64,000 nt of DNA from Bacillus sp. FJAT-14578. Lineage in GTDB: Bacteria > Bacillota > Bacilli > Bacillales > Bacillaceae_H. Position 1 is the stretch's first letter, and every line of letters starts with the position of its first letter. A program made the position numbers and the translations under genes. The DNA lies in the NCBI RefSeq assembly GCF_000504165.1, contig NZ_AYSE01000005.1, forward strand, positions 124,001 through 188,000, written 5' to 3'. The notes under the pieces are model-generated. The model was not told the origin of the DNA, ran no database searches, and worked only from the letters and a program-made list of their open reading frames with translations. Shown here piece after piece: positions 51,701 to 59,828 of this stretch.

Positions 51701-51742
51701 CATCAGGTTTATAAGAGGGTTTTCCCTCTTATAAACCTGATG
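51701..51742. repeat. Perfect 19-bp hairpin upstream of spoIID
   Basis: CATCAGGTTTATAAGAGGG (51701-51719) pairs exactly with 51724-51742 around a TTTT loop, just upstream of the spoIID promoter. Confidence 0.5.
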
Positions 51743-51771
51743 TCATAAAAGGTTGTCCACCTCCATATGTA
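51743..51771 (+). promoter_or_regulatory. Candidate sigma-E promoter of spoIID
   Basis: TCATAAA (51743-51749), 14-bp spacer, CATATGTA (51764-51771). Fits sigma-E spacing and most consensus positions. spoIID is sigma-E controlled in B. subtilis. Confidence 0.5.
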
Positions 51772-51821
51772 TGGAATATGGGGATGTTCCTCAAATCAGG
51801 TAGATGGAGGATCAATTGTTG

Positions 51822-52841
51822 ATGAAACATGTAAAGCCAATTGTCGTGCTAGTATCATCATTATTTGTCATCATTTTATTAATTCCGACATTATTAGTCA
51901 TTCCGTTTGCAGATAAGACGAGTGGGCAATTAGTTGAAGACCTTCAAAAGCGGGAGGATAAGGTGCTGAATACTCCAGGACCGGCAGTGGAAGTGGCTGT
52001 TTATCGAACGAAAACAAAGCAAATTGAGAAGGCGCAGCTGGAAGACTATGTGGTAGGAGTTGTGTCAGCAGAAATGCCCGCTGAATTTGAAATAGAAGCA
52101 TTAAAAGCCCAGAGTTTGGCAGCTCGTACTTATATCGTCAAACAACTATTAAGCGATAGCAGCCTGTCAGTTCCGAAAGGAGCCGATGTAACAGATACGG
52201 TCCAGCATCAAGTGTATCATAACAAAGAAGAGTTAAAGAAATTATGGGGAAGAGACTATGAATGGAAAATGGAAAAGGTAGAGAAGGCTGTTGCCCAAAC
52301 AAGCGGAAGAATTTTAACCTATGATAATACACCGATTGATGCTGTGTTTTTTTCGACAAGTAATGGTTACACAGAGGATTCAGAAGCTTACTGGTCTAAT
52401 TCGATGCCGTATTTAAAAAGTGTAGCGAGTCCATGGGATAAAGAATCACCTAAATATATGGACCAAACCGTTTTGAGTGTAAGTGAGTTTGAGAGAAAAT
52501 TAGGTGTTCAACTATCAGGAGGCGAGACGTTAGGCAAAATTATCGAACGAACACCGGGCCAGCGTATCAAGCTGATTTCAATCAACGGAAAAGAACTGAC
52601 TGGAAAAGAAATAAGAGAAAAGCTTCAATTGCGCTCGACAGATTTTAATTGGACGAGAAAAGGAGATCAAATCGTGATCACCACAAAAGGATATGGGCAC
52701 GGCATCGGGATGAGCCAATACGGGGCCAATGGAATGGCGTCGGAAGGAAAGAACTATCAAGATATCGTCACGTATTACTACCAAGGTGCGGATGTCTCAT
52801 CATATGACTCTTTCTTGTCTAAGCTCACAGCTAAACAATAG
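51822..52841 (+). CDS. spoIID: Stage II sporulation protein D
   Basis: SpoIID is a membrane-anchored lytic transglycosylase of the DMP machine that drives engulfment, cutting denuded glycan strands. The 339-aa protein has one N-terminal membrane helix (VLVSSLFVIILLIPTLLVI) and the SpoIID/LytB domain with the catalytic glutamate region VSAEMPAEFEIEALKAQSLA. It also has the late GYGHGIGMSQYGANGMA. ATG 51822 is used; TTG 51816 or 51819 lie closer to the GGAGG at 51806-51810 and are possible. Confidence 0.95.
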   Translation: MKHVKPIVVLVSSLFVIILLIPTLLVIPFADKTSGQLVEDLQKREDKVLNTPGPAVEVAVYRTKTKQIEKAQLEDYVVGVVSAEMPAEFEIEALKAQSLAARTYIVKQLLSDSSLSVPKGADVTDTVQHQVYHNKEELKKLWGRDYEWKMEKVEKAVAQTSGRILTYDNTPIDAVFFSTSNGYTEDSEAYWSNSMPYLKSVASPWDKESPKYMDQTVLSVSEFERKLGVQLSGGETLGKIIERTPGQRIKLISINGKELTGKEIREKLQLRSTDFNWTRKGDQIVITTKGYGHGIGMSQYGANGMASEGKNYQDIVTYYYQGADVSSYDSFLSKLTAKQ

Positions 52842-52868
52842 CGGGTATTTCTTTGATTTCATCTAGGT

Positions 52869-52935
52869 TTCTATTCTTTATAAATCATGGAAGAGGGATG
52901 AATATTCATCCCTCTTCCATGATTTATGAATAGAA
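52869..52935. terminator. spoIID terminator, ~30-bp hairpin
   Basis: TTCTATTC..TAAATCATGGAAGAGGGATGAAT pairs with ATTCATCCCTCTTCCATGATTTA..GAATAGAA, with a small bulge. Confidence 0.7.
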
Positions 52936-52980
52936 ATGATCCTTTTGTCGAAAAATAATCTAAAAAAATTTTTTCTTCGT

Positions 52981-53010
52981 GTATATATTGGTCCAGTTCT
53001 GTTCAAAATG
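52981..53010 (+). promoter_or_regulatory. Weak candidate sigma-F promoter of spoIIQ
   Basis: GTATA (52981-52985), 15 bases, then GTTCAAAATG. It shares the GTNCANANTG -10 form with the spoIIR candidate at 17180-17209. Confidence 0.25.
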
Positions 53011-53028
53011 GTTGCTGAGGTGATAAAC

Positions 53029-53961
53029 ATGAGAGAGGAAGAAAAGAAACGTATTTCTCAACCAACAGCAATCCAAAAAATCTTCAGAAAGCGTTGGGTA
53101 TTTCCTGCTATTTATTTAGTTTGTGCAGCACTTATTTTAACAGCGGTTCTCTGGTTCCAATCTAACGACAAAAACAACACAGATGGAACAGACCAGTTCT
53201 CAGAAGGTACAGCCTATAATGGGGAAGAACCAGCTGTGGAAGTCAGCAAGCAATTAGAAAATTTAGAAATGCCGGTAGTAGATCCTGAGTCGGTTGTTGT
53301 GCAAACAAAGTATTATGACGACAAAGCAACAAAGGAAGAACAAGAAGCTGCATTAGTTTTCTATAATAATACGTACCATCCGAATACAGGAATTGATTTG
53401 GTTATGAAAGACGGCCAGTCATTTGATGTAGTAGCTGCAGCAAGCGGTACGGTTACGAAAGCTGAAAAAGATCCGATTCTTGGTTTTGTAGTAGAAATCG
53501 ATCATCAAGATGGGCTTGTGACTCACTATCAATCATTAGAAAATGTAGGAGTGGAATCCGGCGATACGGTGAAACAAGGTGAAGTGATTGCCAAAGCAGG
53601 ACAAAGCTTGTTCAACCAAGAAGCTAAGACACATGTTCATTTTGAAGTTCGCCAAGACGGCGTTCCCGTCAATCCAAACCAATTCATTGGTAAGCCGCTT
53701 ACAGCTGTAAAAGAAGAAGCGGTAAACAACTCAAATGAGTCTGCTTCCAATGAAGAAGAACAAAAAGAAGAAAACGCTTCTGAGTCTACTTCAAATGAAG
53801 AAGAGCAAAAAGAAGAAAATGCTTCCGAAAAAGCTGAGCAATCATCAGAGGAAAGCAAAGAAAAACCAGCTGAAGATAACAATCAAGATGCAGAGCAAGA
53901 TAAAAAGCAAGAAGAGCCAAGCAGCTCTTCTGACGCTTCAGACGCAGATACAAACGCATAA
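53029..53961 (+). CDS. spoIIQ: Stage II sporulation protein Q
   Basis: SpoIIQ is made in the forespore and pairs with SpoIIIAH across the septum. It forms the engulfment zipper and feeding-tube channel. The 310-aa protein has one membrane helix (residues ~23-43) and an M23/LytM domain (~115-220). The usual metal-binding first histidine is Asn119 (NTGID), while His202 and His204 (THVHFEV) remain, so it is predicted inactive, as in B. subtilis. The C-terminal ~80 residues are a Glu/Ser/Asn-rich tail with an imperfect repeat (NEEEQKEENASE twice). ATG 53029 follows GAGGTGAT; the longer frame from 52936 covers the promoter region. Confidence 0.94.
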   Translation: MREEEKKRISQPTAIQKIFRKRWVFPAIYLVCAALILTAVLWFQSNDKNNTDGTDQFSEGTAYNGEEPAVEVSKQLENLEMPVVDPESVVVQTKYYDDKATKEEQEAALVFYNNTYHPNTGIDLVMKDGQSFDVVAAASGTVTKAEKDPILGFVVEIDHQDGLVTHYQSLENVGVESGDTVKQGEVIAKAGQSLFNQEAKTHVHFEVRQDGVPVNPNQFIGKPLTAVKEEAVNNSNESASNEEEQKEENASESTSNEEEQKEENASEKAEQSSEESKEKPAEDNNQDAEQDKKQEEPSSSSDASDADTNA

Positions 53962-53972
53962 TCTCGATCTTG

Positions 53973-54012
53973 ATAAATGGGCGTGAATGAAAGCATTCAC
54001 GCCCATTTATTT
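53973..54012 (+). terminator. spoIIQ terminator
   Basis: ATAAATGGGCGTGAATG (53973-53989) pairs perfectly with CATTCACGCCCATTTAT (53994-54010). Confidence 0.85.
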
Positions 54013-54114
54013 ATGAAGAATGGTGACTTTCAACATCTTTGACTCATTTGTTTGAAAAACTTTTACGCAAACCGAAAATGAATGAAAATCATCACGGGTC
54101 TTTTATAAAACCAT

Positions 54115-54165
54115 TTATCCCGCATTAACGGGCAGTAAGACCACCGCTGATGGAAGTTTCCTTCA
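54115..54165 (-). repeat. R2 repeat, inverted copy
   Basis: TTATCCCGCATTAACGGGCAGTAAGACCACCGCTGATGGAAGTTTCC is, on the minus strand, the R2 consensus order: left word GGAAACTTCCATC, middle, TCTTACTGCCCGTTAATGCG, GGGATAAA. No real gene is seen in 54011-54439; an open frame at 54150-54395 overlaps this repeat. Confidence 0.75.
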
Positions 54166-54439
54166 TGAAAAATCATCCATTCGACAAACTCGTCGAGAAC
54201 AAGACAAATTTCTCAGGAAATAGTCTCGTTTGTACGAGGTGTAGGAAAATGGGGATAAAAGTAAAATGTAGTCAAATAACAGGGTACTTACATGAAAAAA
54301 AGATTATTTTTTTAAAAAATCTGATAAATTCCTTGTCCCCCTTGAGTTTTGTAGCATATATCTTTACCCAAGCTAATAAAATGTTACAAACCTAACAAAG
54401 AGAGTGTGCGAGGTGAGGGGTCGTCGAAGGGTTCCAGCC

Positions 54440-54511
54440 ATGAAAAACATCCGGAATTCCTTCATTTTACACAAAGCGAATCTCATTTCACGCTTCTCAC
54501 ATCCAAACTAG
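54440..54511 (+). CDS. usd: usd-like short upstream ORF of spoIIID
   Basis: A 23-codon ORF (MKNIRNSFILHKANLISRFS...) starts at ATG 54440, eight bases after CGAAGGG. It ends with TAG at 54509-54511, immediately before the GGGAGGG of spoIIID. In B. subtilis, translation of the upstream ORF usd is needed to open the spoIIID ribosome-binding site. Here CACGCTTCTC within the ORF can pair imperfectly with the GAGGGCGAGTG at the spoIIID site. The orthology is inferred from position and layout; the peptide is probably not functional itself. Confidence 0.6.
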   Translation: MKNIRNSFILHKANLISRFSHPN

Positions 54512-54525
54512 GGAGGGCGAGTGGT

Positions 54526-54798
54526 GTGCACGATTACATCAAAGAGAGAACTATCAAGATTGGAAAGTATATCGTAGAGACAAAGAAAACGGTTCGTGTC
54601 ATTGCAAAAGAATTTGGTGTCTCGAAAAGTACTGTTCATAAGGACTTAACGGAAAGACTCCCAGAAATTAATCCTGAACTAGCAAATGAAGTAAAAGAAA
54701 TTCTTGATTATCATAAATCCATCAGACATCTTCGCGGGGGGGAAGCGACAAAACTAAAATATAAAAAGGAGGAATTAGAGGAAGAGGCTGTCAAATAA
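54526..54798 (+). CDS. spoIIID: Sporulation transcriptional regulator SpoIIID
   Basis: SpoIIID is a mother-cell DNA-binding protein that activates sigK and represses early sigma-E genes. The 90-aa protein is almost identical in its core to the B. subtilis one: helix-turn-helix VRVIAKEFGVSKSTVHKDL and the basic C-terminal region IRHLRGGEATKLKYKKEE. GTG 54526 (MHDYIKERTIKIGKYIVE) follows GGGAGGG with an eight-base gap; the in-frame extension to 54406 is not part of the protein. Translation is probably coupled to the usd-like ORF just upstream. Confidence 0.96.
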   Translation: MHDYIKERTIKIGKYIVETKKTVRVIAKEFGVSKSTVHKDLTERLPEINPELANEVKEILDYHKSIRHLRGGEATKLKYKKEELEEEAVK

Positions 54799-54818
54799 AT
54801 AACATGACTATAAAACGA

Positions 54819-54890
54819 GTACTTCCTAAACGGACAAAGGATTCTAGGAGGCAAGTAAAAAACCTGGAACCCTTGTCCGTTTTTAGTGCT
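54819..54890 (+). terminator. spoIIID terminator
   Basis: AAACGGACAAAGG (54828-54840) pairs with CCTTGTCCGTTT (54871-54882), with extra imperfect pairing inside and outside and TTTTA after. Confidence 0.65.
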
Positions 54891-54921
54891 GTAAACATAC
54901 ATAAAGAATATATGTAAAATG

Positions 54922-54945
54922 ATATTAATGAATGCGCATTAATAT
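54922..54945. promoter_or_regulatory. Inverted repeat upstream of mbl
   Basis: ATATTAATG (54922-54930) and CATTAATAT (54937-54945) flank a six-base AATGCG spacer. It lies ~140 bases before mbl. Could be an operator; no regulator recognised. Confidence 0.3.
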
Positions 54946-55087
54946 GGAAATAAATCTACATTAAAGGTTAATTTATGATAAAATATTTAATTAGGTAAAA
55001 ATGACGGCGGCTATCCTCCTTCAAGAGTGGAGGATGAACCGCTCTTTAGACGGGGCAAGGACTCGTTGGATAGAAGGAGGATACAAA

Positions 55088-56089
55088 ATGTTAGCAAAAG
55101 ATATTGGGATTGACCTTGGTACAGCTAACGTATTAATTCATGTAAAAGGAAAAGGAATCGTATTGAATGAGCCTTCAGTAGTGGCCATCGATAAAAACAC
55201 AGGTAAAGTATTGGCGGTGGGCGAAGAGGCAAGGCGTATGGTCGGGCGTACTCCTGGGCATATCGTCGCTATTCGCCCTTTGAAGGACGGCGTCATCGCC
55301 GACTTTGATATTACAGAAGCCATGCTGAAGCATTTTATTAATAAATTGAATGTCAAAGGCTTTTTATCAAAGCCCCGCATTTTAATTTGCTGCCCAACTA
55401 ACATTACGTCTGTGGAGCAAAAAGCGATTCGCGAAGCGGCGGAAAAAAGCGGAGGCAAAAAAGTTTACTTAGAAGAAGAACCGAAAGTGGCTGCGATTGG
55501 AGCAGGGATGGAAATTTTTCAGCCGAGCGGAAACATGGTAGTCGATATTGGAGGGGGAACGACAGACGTCGCGGTTCTTTCTATGGGCGATATCGTGACA
55601 GCATCTTCGATTAAAACGGCTGGAGATAAATTTGATCATGAGATTCTTAATTACGTAAAACGTGAATATAAACTCTTAATTGGTGAGCGCACAGCTGAAG
55701 ATGTGAAAGTAAAAATCGGAACCGTATTCCCTGGATCAAGAGACGAAGAAATCGATATTCGGGGAAGAGACATGGTCAGCGGATTGCCGCGTACTATTAC
55801 GGTACGTTCCCATGAGGTGGAAGGAGCTCTTCGCGAATCTGTGGCTTCGATTGTACAAGCATCTAAAAGCGTATTGGAACGTACTCCTCCAGAACTTTCA
55901 GCCGATATCATTGACCGAGGTGTCATTTTAACCGGCGGAGGCGCTTTACTGCATGGCATTGATCAATTGTTAGCCGAAGAATTAAAGGTACCTGTCCTCA
56001 TTGCAGAAAACCCAATGGATTGTGTAGCGATCGGAACAGGAATTATGTTGGATAATATGGATAAATTACCACGCCGTCAGCTTATTTAA
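55088..56089 (+). CDS. mbl: MreB-like cell-shape protein Mbl
   Basis: Mbl is a bacterial actin that guides lateral wall synthesis. The 333-aa protein has the actin-type ATP-binding motifs IGIDLGTANVLI, VVDIGGGTTDVAV and LTGGGALLHGID. Position between spoIIID and flhO identifies it as Mbl rather than MreB or MreBH. ATG 55088 follows GAAGGAGG; the longer frame from 55001 has no site. Confidence 0.95.
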   Translation: MLAKDIGIDLGTANVLIHVKGKGIVLNEPSVVAIDKNTGKVLAVGEEARRMVGRTPGHIVAIRPLKDGVIADFDITEAMLKHFINKLNVKGFLSKPRILICCPTNITSVEQKAIREAAEKSGGKKVYLEEEPKVAAIGAGMEIFQPSGNMVVDIGGGTTDVAVLSMGDIVTASSIKTAGDKFDHEILNYVKREYKLLIGERTAEDVKVKIGTVFPGSRDEEIDIRGRDMVSGLPRTITVRSHEVEGALRESVASIVQASKSVLERTPPELSADIIDRGVILTGGGALLHGIDQLLAEELKVPVLIAENPMDCVAIGTGIMLDNMDKLPRRQLI

Positions 56090-56116
56090 AATTTTCCGCA
56101 GATGACGATATAAAGT

Positions 56117-56130
56117 GTGTGTTCAAATTT
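56117..56130. repeat. GTTCAAATTTGAAC palindrome (minimal R4-like site)
   Basis: The same 14-bp palindrome occurs after rpoE at ~3293-3306. Flanks (GTGT and ATCCTTAT) resemble the ends of R4 elements. Confidence 0.4.
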
Positions 56131-56173
56131 GAACATCCTTATATAGTTATTTCTCTGCAAAGGGTGAAGATAA

Positions 56174-57010
56174 ATGTTCAAGGGTTTTTATACAGCGACA
56201 ACCGGAATGCTTTCACAGCAGCGGAAAACAGATATGCTGACAAATAATATCGCTAATGCTAACACACCAGGATTCAAGGCCGATCAGGCGTCTTTAAGAG
56301 CCTTTCCGGAAATGCTTCTTCAACAGCAGCAAAGCAGTGGGGTACCTGTGGCAGAGCGTCCGGGATGGACGGATAAGCGGCATATAGGAAGCCTTAATAC
56401 GGGTGTATACATGCAAGAGACGACCCCTTCTTTTGTACAGGGTGCTTTAAAAGATACGGGAAGGAAGACGGATATAGCGATTATCGATAATACGGTGCCT
56501 GTTGATGGTAATGGCAATAAAGGTGCATTTTTCTTTACTGTAAGGGATACAAACAATGAGCTTTGTTATACGAGAAATGGAAATTTCACCATTGACGGAT
56601 CGGGCTTCTTAACGACAAATGAAGGCCTATATGTCATGGATGCCAATAATGAGCCGATTCAATTACAGGGGACAGACTTTCAAATCAGCCCTCAAGGATG
56701 GATAACAGAAAACGGACAGGCGGTGGCACAGCTTAATGTTGCGATGACTGTCAATGCCCAGCAGATGATGAAAGAAGGAAGCGGTTTGTACCGGACAGAG
56801 GACAACACCCCGCTTCCATCCGCGCTTGGGAATCCTGATGGCAGCTTCAATCTGCAGCAAGGGGTGCTGGAGCGTTCGAATGTTGATGTCACGCAAACCA
56901 TGACAGAACTGTTAAGCGCTTATCGCGCATTCGAAGCCAACCAAAAAATTATCCAGGCCTATGACAGGAGCATGGAAAAAGCCGCTAACGAAATAGGCCG
57001 CTTACGTTAA
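56174..57010 (+). CDS. flhO: Flagellar basal-body rod protein FlhO
   Basis: FlhO is a distal-rod/FlgF-FlgG-like flagellar protein. The 278-aa protein has the N-terminal flagellar rod motif (TATTGMLSQQRKTDMLTNNI then ANANTPGFKAD) and the C-terminal helix ERSNVDVTQTMTELLSAYRAFEANQKIIQ. ATG 56174 follows AAAGGGTG. It is paired with flhP 35 bases downstream. Confidence 0.95.
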   Translation: MFKGFYTATTGMLSQQRKTDMLTNNIANANTPGFKADQASLRAFPEMLLQQQQSSGVPVAERPGWTDKRHIGSLNTGVYMQETTPSFVQGALKDTGRKTDIAIIDNTVPVDGNGNKGAFFFTVRDTNNELCYTRNGNFTIDGSGFLTTNEGLYVMDANNEPIQLQGTDFQISPQGWITENGQAVAQLNVAMTVNAQQMMKEGSGLYRTEDNTPLPSALGNPDGSFNLQQGVLERSNVDVTQTMTELLSAYRAFEANQKIIQAYDRSMEKAANEIGRLR

Positions 57011-57045
57011 TGATCGTTTAAAAGTGAAAGCAGGGGGAACGTACA

Positions 57046-57897
57046 TTGAATCGCTCTATGATTAATGCGTCAAATACCATGACTCAGTTACAGCAGCAGC
57101 TTGATTTAATCAGCCATAATATGTCCAATGTGAATACAACCGGATATAAGCGCCAAGAAGCGAATTTCAGTGAGCTGCTTTATCAGCAATTTAATAACCA
57201 GCCTAATGAACAAGAGGAAATGAGCCGAAACACTCCATTTGGCATTCGCCAAGGGTCAGGAGCGAAGCTCGCTCATACGAGTATTCAGGTCGTTCCTGGG
57301 GCCTTAAAGCAAACAGGCAGAGTGCTTGATGCTGCCCTCACACAAGATAATCATTTCTTTAAAGTAGTAGTGAATGAAAATGGGCAGCAAGCTGTACGCT
57401 ATACGAGAGATGGGTCCTTCCAATTGACACCAACGAATAATGCTAACGAATGGATGCTGGCAGACTCCCAGGGAAACGCAGTCGCGGATTCCAATAATGC
57501 CCCAATCGTCGTGCGAGGCCCCGTAAAAGAAGTTCGAATTGACGCCAACGGAAACTTTACAGCCGTTCCCGAAAGCGATGCTCTTGCTGCTCAGACGTTT
57601 GAAATGGGGATTGTCGAAGTGAAGAGACCCCACCTGCTGCAAGGGAAGGGCAATAACCTGTTTGGGCTCCCTAATTTGAATGCCTTGAATTTGGCAGTGC
57701 AAGATGTGGTAGAAGAAGTCGATGGGGCAGATCGAGCTGGTTTAAATATTCGTCAAGGTGCCTTGGAGGAATCCAATGTAGACATGGCGTCCGAAATGAC
57801 GGAATTAATGATTGCGCAAAAATCCTATCAGTTTAATTCCAAGTCGATTTCGGTTGCAGATCAAATGATGGGTCTTGTAAATGGCCTGCGTTCTTGA
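57046..57897 (+). CDS. flhP: Flagellar hook-basal body protein FlhP
   Basis: The 283-aa paralog of FlhO has the same rod signatures (LDLISHNMSNVNTTGYKRQEA and the C-terminal EESNVDMASEMTELMIAQKSYQFNSKSI). Like FlhO, it builds the distal rod. TTG 57046 follows AGGGGGA with a seven-base gap. It is followed by fabZ 25 bases later. Confidence 0.95.
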   Translation: MNRSMINASNTMTQLQQQLDLISHNMSNVNTTGYKRQEANFSELLYQQFNNQPNEQEEMSRNTPFGIRQGSGAKLAHTSIQVVPGALKQTGRVLDAALTQDNHFFKVVVNENGQQAVRYTRDGSFQLTPTNNANEWMLADSQGNAVADSNNAPIVVRGPVKEVRIDANGNFTAVPESDALAAQTFEMGIVEVKRPHLLQGKGNNLFGLPNLNALNLAVQDVVEEVDGADRAGLNIRQGALEESNVDMASEMTELMIAQKSYQFNSKSISVADQMMGLVNGLRS

Positions 57898-57922
57898 TAT
57901 TAAGGAAGGGGAATGATCAATT

Positions 57923-58360
57923 ATGTTGGATATTCAAGAAATCAAAGAAATTATTCCGCATCGCTATCCTTTTTTATTAGTTGACCGTATTTTAGAAGTA
58001 GAAGAAGGTAAATCAGCTGTCGGGATTAAAAATGTATCAGCCAATGAGGAGTTTTTCAATGGGCATTTTCCTGACTACCCTGTTATGCCCGGCGTATTGA
58101 TTGTAGAAGCTCTTGCTCAAGTGGGGGCAGTCGCGATGCTGAAAAAAGAAGAAAACCGAGGACGTCTCGCTTTCTTTACAGGAATCGATAGCTGTCGCTT
58201 TAAAAGGCAAGTAAAGCCTGGTGACCAACTGCGATTAGAAGTTGAAATGGTGCGGGTTCGCGGTTCTATCGGAAAAGGAAAAGCCGTGGCCACTGTAGAC
58301 GGGGAAATTGCGTGTGAAGCGGAAATCATGTTTGCTCTTGGAGAAAAAAAAGCTGAATAA
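57923..58360 (+). CDS. fabZ: 3-hydroxyacyl-ACP dehydratase FabZ
   Basis: FabZ dehydrates 3-hydroxyacyl-ACP in type II fatty acid synthesis. The 145-aa hot-dog-fold protein has catalytic His48 ([14 protein letters not shown]) and Glu62 (LIVEALAQ). ATG 57923 follows GGAAGGGGA. It occurs after flhP in B. subtilis too (ywpB). Confidence 0.97.
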   Translation: MLDIQEIKEIIPHRYPFLLVDRILEVEEGKSAVGIKNVSANEEFFNGHFPDYPVMPGVLIVEALAQVGAVAMLKKEENRGRLAFFTGIDSCRFKRQVKPGDQLRLEVEMVRVRGSIGKGKAVATVDGEIACEAEIMFALGEKKAE

Positions 58361-58447
58361 ACATTCGTTTCAAAATAAAGAAGCTGTTTAAAAAAGTAAG
58401 TAGCTCCGTTTTTGTGGAGAAACATACGAAATAGCATAAGAAATAGA

Positions 58448-58604
58448 AGTGGATGTCCCATAAGTCCTAAACAGGCTGCAAAAATTATTTTTTATTGAAA
58501 AGACCCGTCATTAAATCCTTAATTTTCCTGGATTCTCATGACGGGTCTTTTCAGGAGGATGACTCAAAAGGTATGTTTTCATACCTTTTGAGTCATCCTC
58601 TCTT
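58448..58604. repeat. R3 repeat, copy B (two hairpins)
   Basis: After GGATGTCCCATAAGTCCT comes AAGACCCGTCA...TGACGGGTCTT (58500-58549), then GATGACTCAAAAGGTATG pairing with CATACCTTTTGAGTCATC (58558-58598). Both hairpins match copy A at 5346-5445. Nothing else recognisable lies in 58605-58861 apart from a possible TATAAT near 58763. Confidence 0.8.
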
Positions 58605-58861
58605 ATTATTCCTTTTATATTAAGTGTTGGTGAATTTTGACATATGAATTCGCATAGAAAATAGCATTTTAAATTGAACCATGACAATAGCTATTGTCAT
58701 GGTGAGAATTGGTGCGTTAAAAAGGAGTCCCTTCCACCTGTTTAATTGAGTGCCAGCTCATGATATAATGAGGAACTTAGGATAATTACGACTTTAACTT
58801 ATCATTGCACGGATGCCAAGAAAAGCCTCCGCATAGCGATAAAATATGGAGGGGTAAGAGA

Positions 58862-59071
58862 ATGAATAAACGATGGACGATTGGTAAAATTAAAGAATTT
58901 GTTGAGAACAATTCGGAAAGTAAGTTGCTAACGACGGAATATCACGGTTTTTCTCAAAAGTTACTATTTAAATGTGCATGTGGCAGCAACTTTGAAAAAA
59001 CATTTACGAAATTTAAAAATAATAACCAACGTAAATGTGACGTGTGTCAACCGCCCAAAGCGTCACGATAA
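58862..59071 (+). CDS. Small zinc-ribbon protein of unknown function
   Basis: A 69-aa basic protein. Residues ~1-30 (KRWTIGKIKEFVENNSESKL) look helical. The second half has CACGSNFEKTF and CDVC spaced as in the four-cysteine zinc ribbons found fused to phage-type HNH or similar nucleases (CxCGxxF...FxxF...CxxC). No nuclease domain is attached. ATG 58862 follows GGAGGGG; the longer frame from 58805 has no site. It might be a stand-alone DNA- or RNA-binding factor or a domain remnant. I do not recognise a named gene. Confidence 0.72.
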   Translation: MNKRWTIGKIKEFVENNSESKLLTTEYHGFSQKLLFKCACGSNFEKTFTKFKNNNQRKCDVCQPPKASR

Positions 59072-59089
59072 CGTATAGCGAATAAACGA

Positions 59090-59128
59090 AGTGCCGATTT
59101 CTATTAAATAGAAGTTGGCGCTATTTTT
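59090..59128 (+). terminator. Terminator after the zinc-ribbon gene
   Basis: AGTGCCGATTTCTAT (59090-59104) pairs with ATAGAAGTTGGCGCT (59108-59122) with G-U pairs and a mismatch, then ATTTTTA. Confidence 0.7.
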
Positions 59129-59336
59129 ATGTGCTATTTATAGTGTTATTTGGTGTGATAATCTTCCTGTTTTTTAGTAACCTATTTGAACTGCGATTTT
59201 ACATTTTCTCCTACTTATTAAAAAAGCAGCTTCTTTATTTTGACATCATGCATATTTTCCCTTTTATCGGAAAAGATAAGCAAAGACCGAACTAATAGGA
59301 TCTAGGTCATGTATAAACTTAGAAAGGGGAATGACC

Positions 59337-59672
59337 ATGAATAAAAAATGGTTTCTCGCGCTAACAGGTACAGTTTTATCTGCTATGATGCTCACAGGCT
59401 GTAATGGAGATCAGGAGCCCCCTCCAGAAGAAGAGCCAAACGTGGAGCAAGCACCTCAGGATGAAGATACGAATGGAACAAATGGCAACGTTGATAACGA
59501 CGGTGATATCAACGACAATGATGGCGACGTAACACCTGAAAATGATATGGCACCTGGCGTCGATGAAAACGATACAATGACTCAAGATGATGAAAATGAC
59601 GCGCAGCCAGACCCTGAAGATGCAGTAGAAGACGCCAAAGATATCAATGATGCAGACAACAAAGATGAGTAA
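59337..59672 (+). CDS. Acidic lipoprotein of unknown function
   Basis: The 111-aa product has a lipoprotein signal peptide (KKWFLALTGTVLSAMMLTGC). It is followed by ~90 residues made almost only of Asp, Glu, Asn, Pro, Gly and Thr (NGDQEPPPEEEPNVEQ and many DxDND patches). Such low-complexity acidic tails suggest a flexible, perhaps cation-binding, surface protein. No domain is recognised. ATG 59337 is eight bases after GAAAGGGG; ATG 59331 is too close. Confidence 0.78.
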   Translation: MNKKWFLALTGTVLSAMMLTGCNGDQEPPPEEEPNVEQAPQDEDTNGTNGNVDNDGDINDNDGDVTPENDMAPGVDENDTMTQDDENDAQPDPEDAVEDAKDINDADNKDE

Positions 59673-59676
59673 TGAA

Positions 59677-59712
59677 AAAGGTCGGTTCCGTCACTGAGGA
59701 ACCGGCTTTTTA
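59677..59712 (+). terminator. Terminator after the acidic lipoprotein gene
   Basis: AAAGGTCGGTTCC pairs with GGAACCGGCTTTTT (59698-59711). Confidence 0.85.
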
Positions 59713-59828
59713 GGTTAGGTGATTAAATAAAGCCAATTCCTGAATCTTTCCACCAAAGATGACAGCCACTTTAAAGTCTGATAAAATTATAAATTAGTCA
59801 GATCATAGTTTGGGGGTACTTTTCATCG

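Noticed and set aside
52946..52952. Perfect Spo0A box TGTCGAA upstream of spoIIQ, and others near 13.03 and 17.98 kb
   Set aside because: A 7-mer is expected about eight times in a window of this size on two strands, so single hits carry little weight.
53029..53961. SpoIIQ read as an active M23 endopeptidase
   Set aside because: The first metal-ligand histidine of the M23 motif is replaced by Asn119.
54150..54395. 81-codon plus-strand open frame between spoIIQ and spoIIID
   Set aside because: It begins inside an inverted R2 repeat, has no suitable ribosome-binding site and no recognisable protein features.
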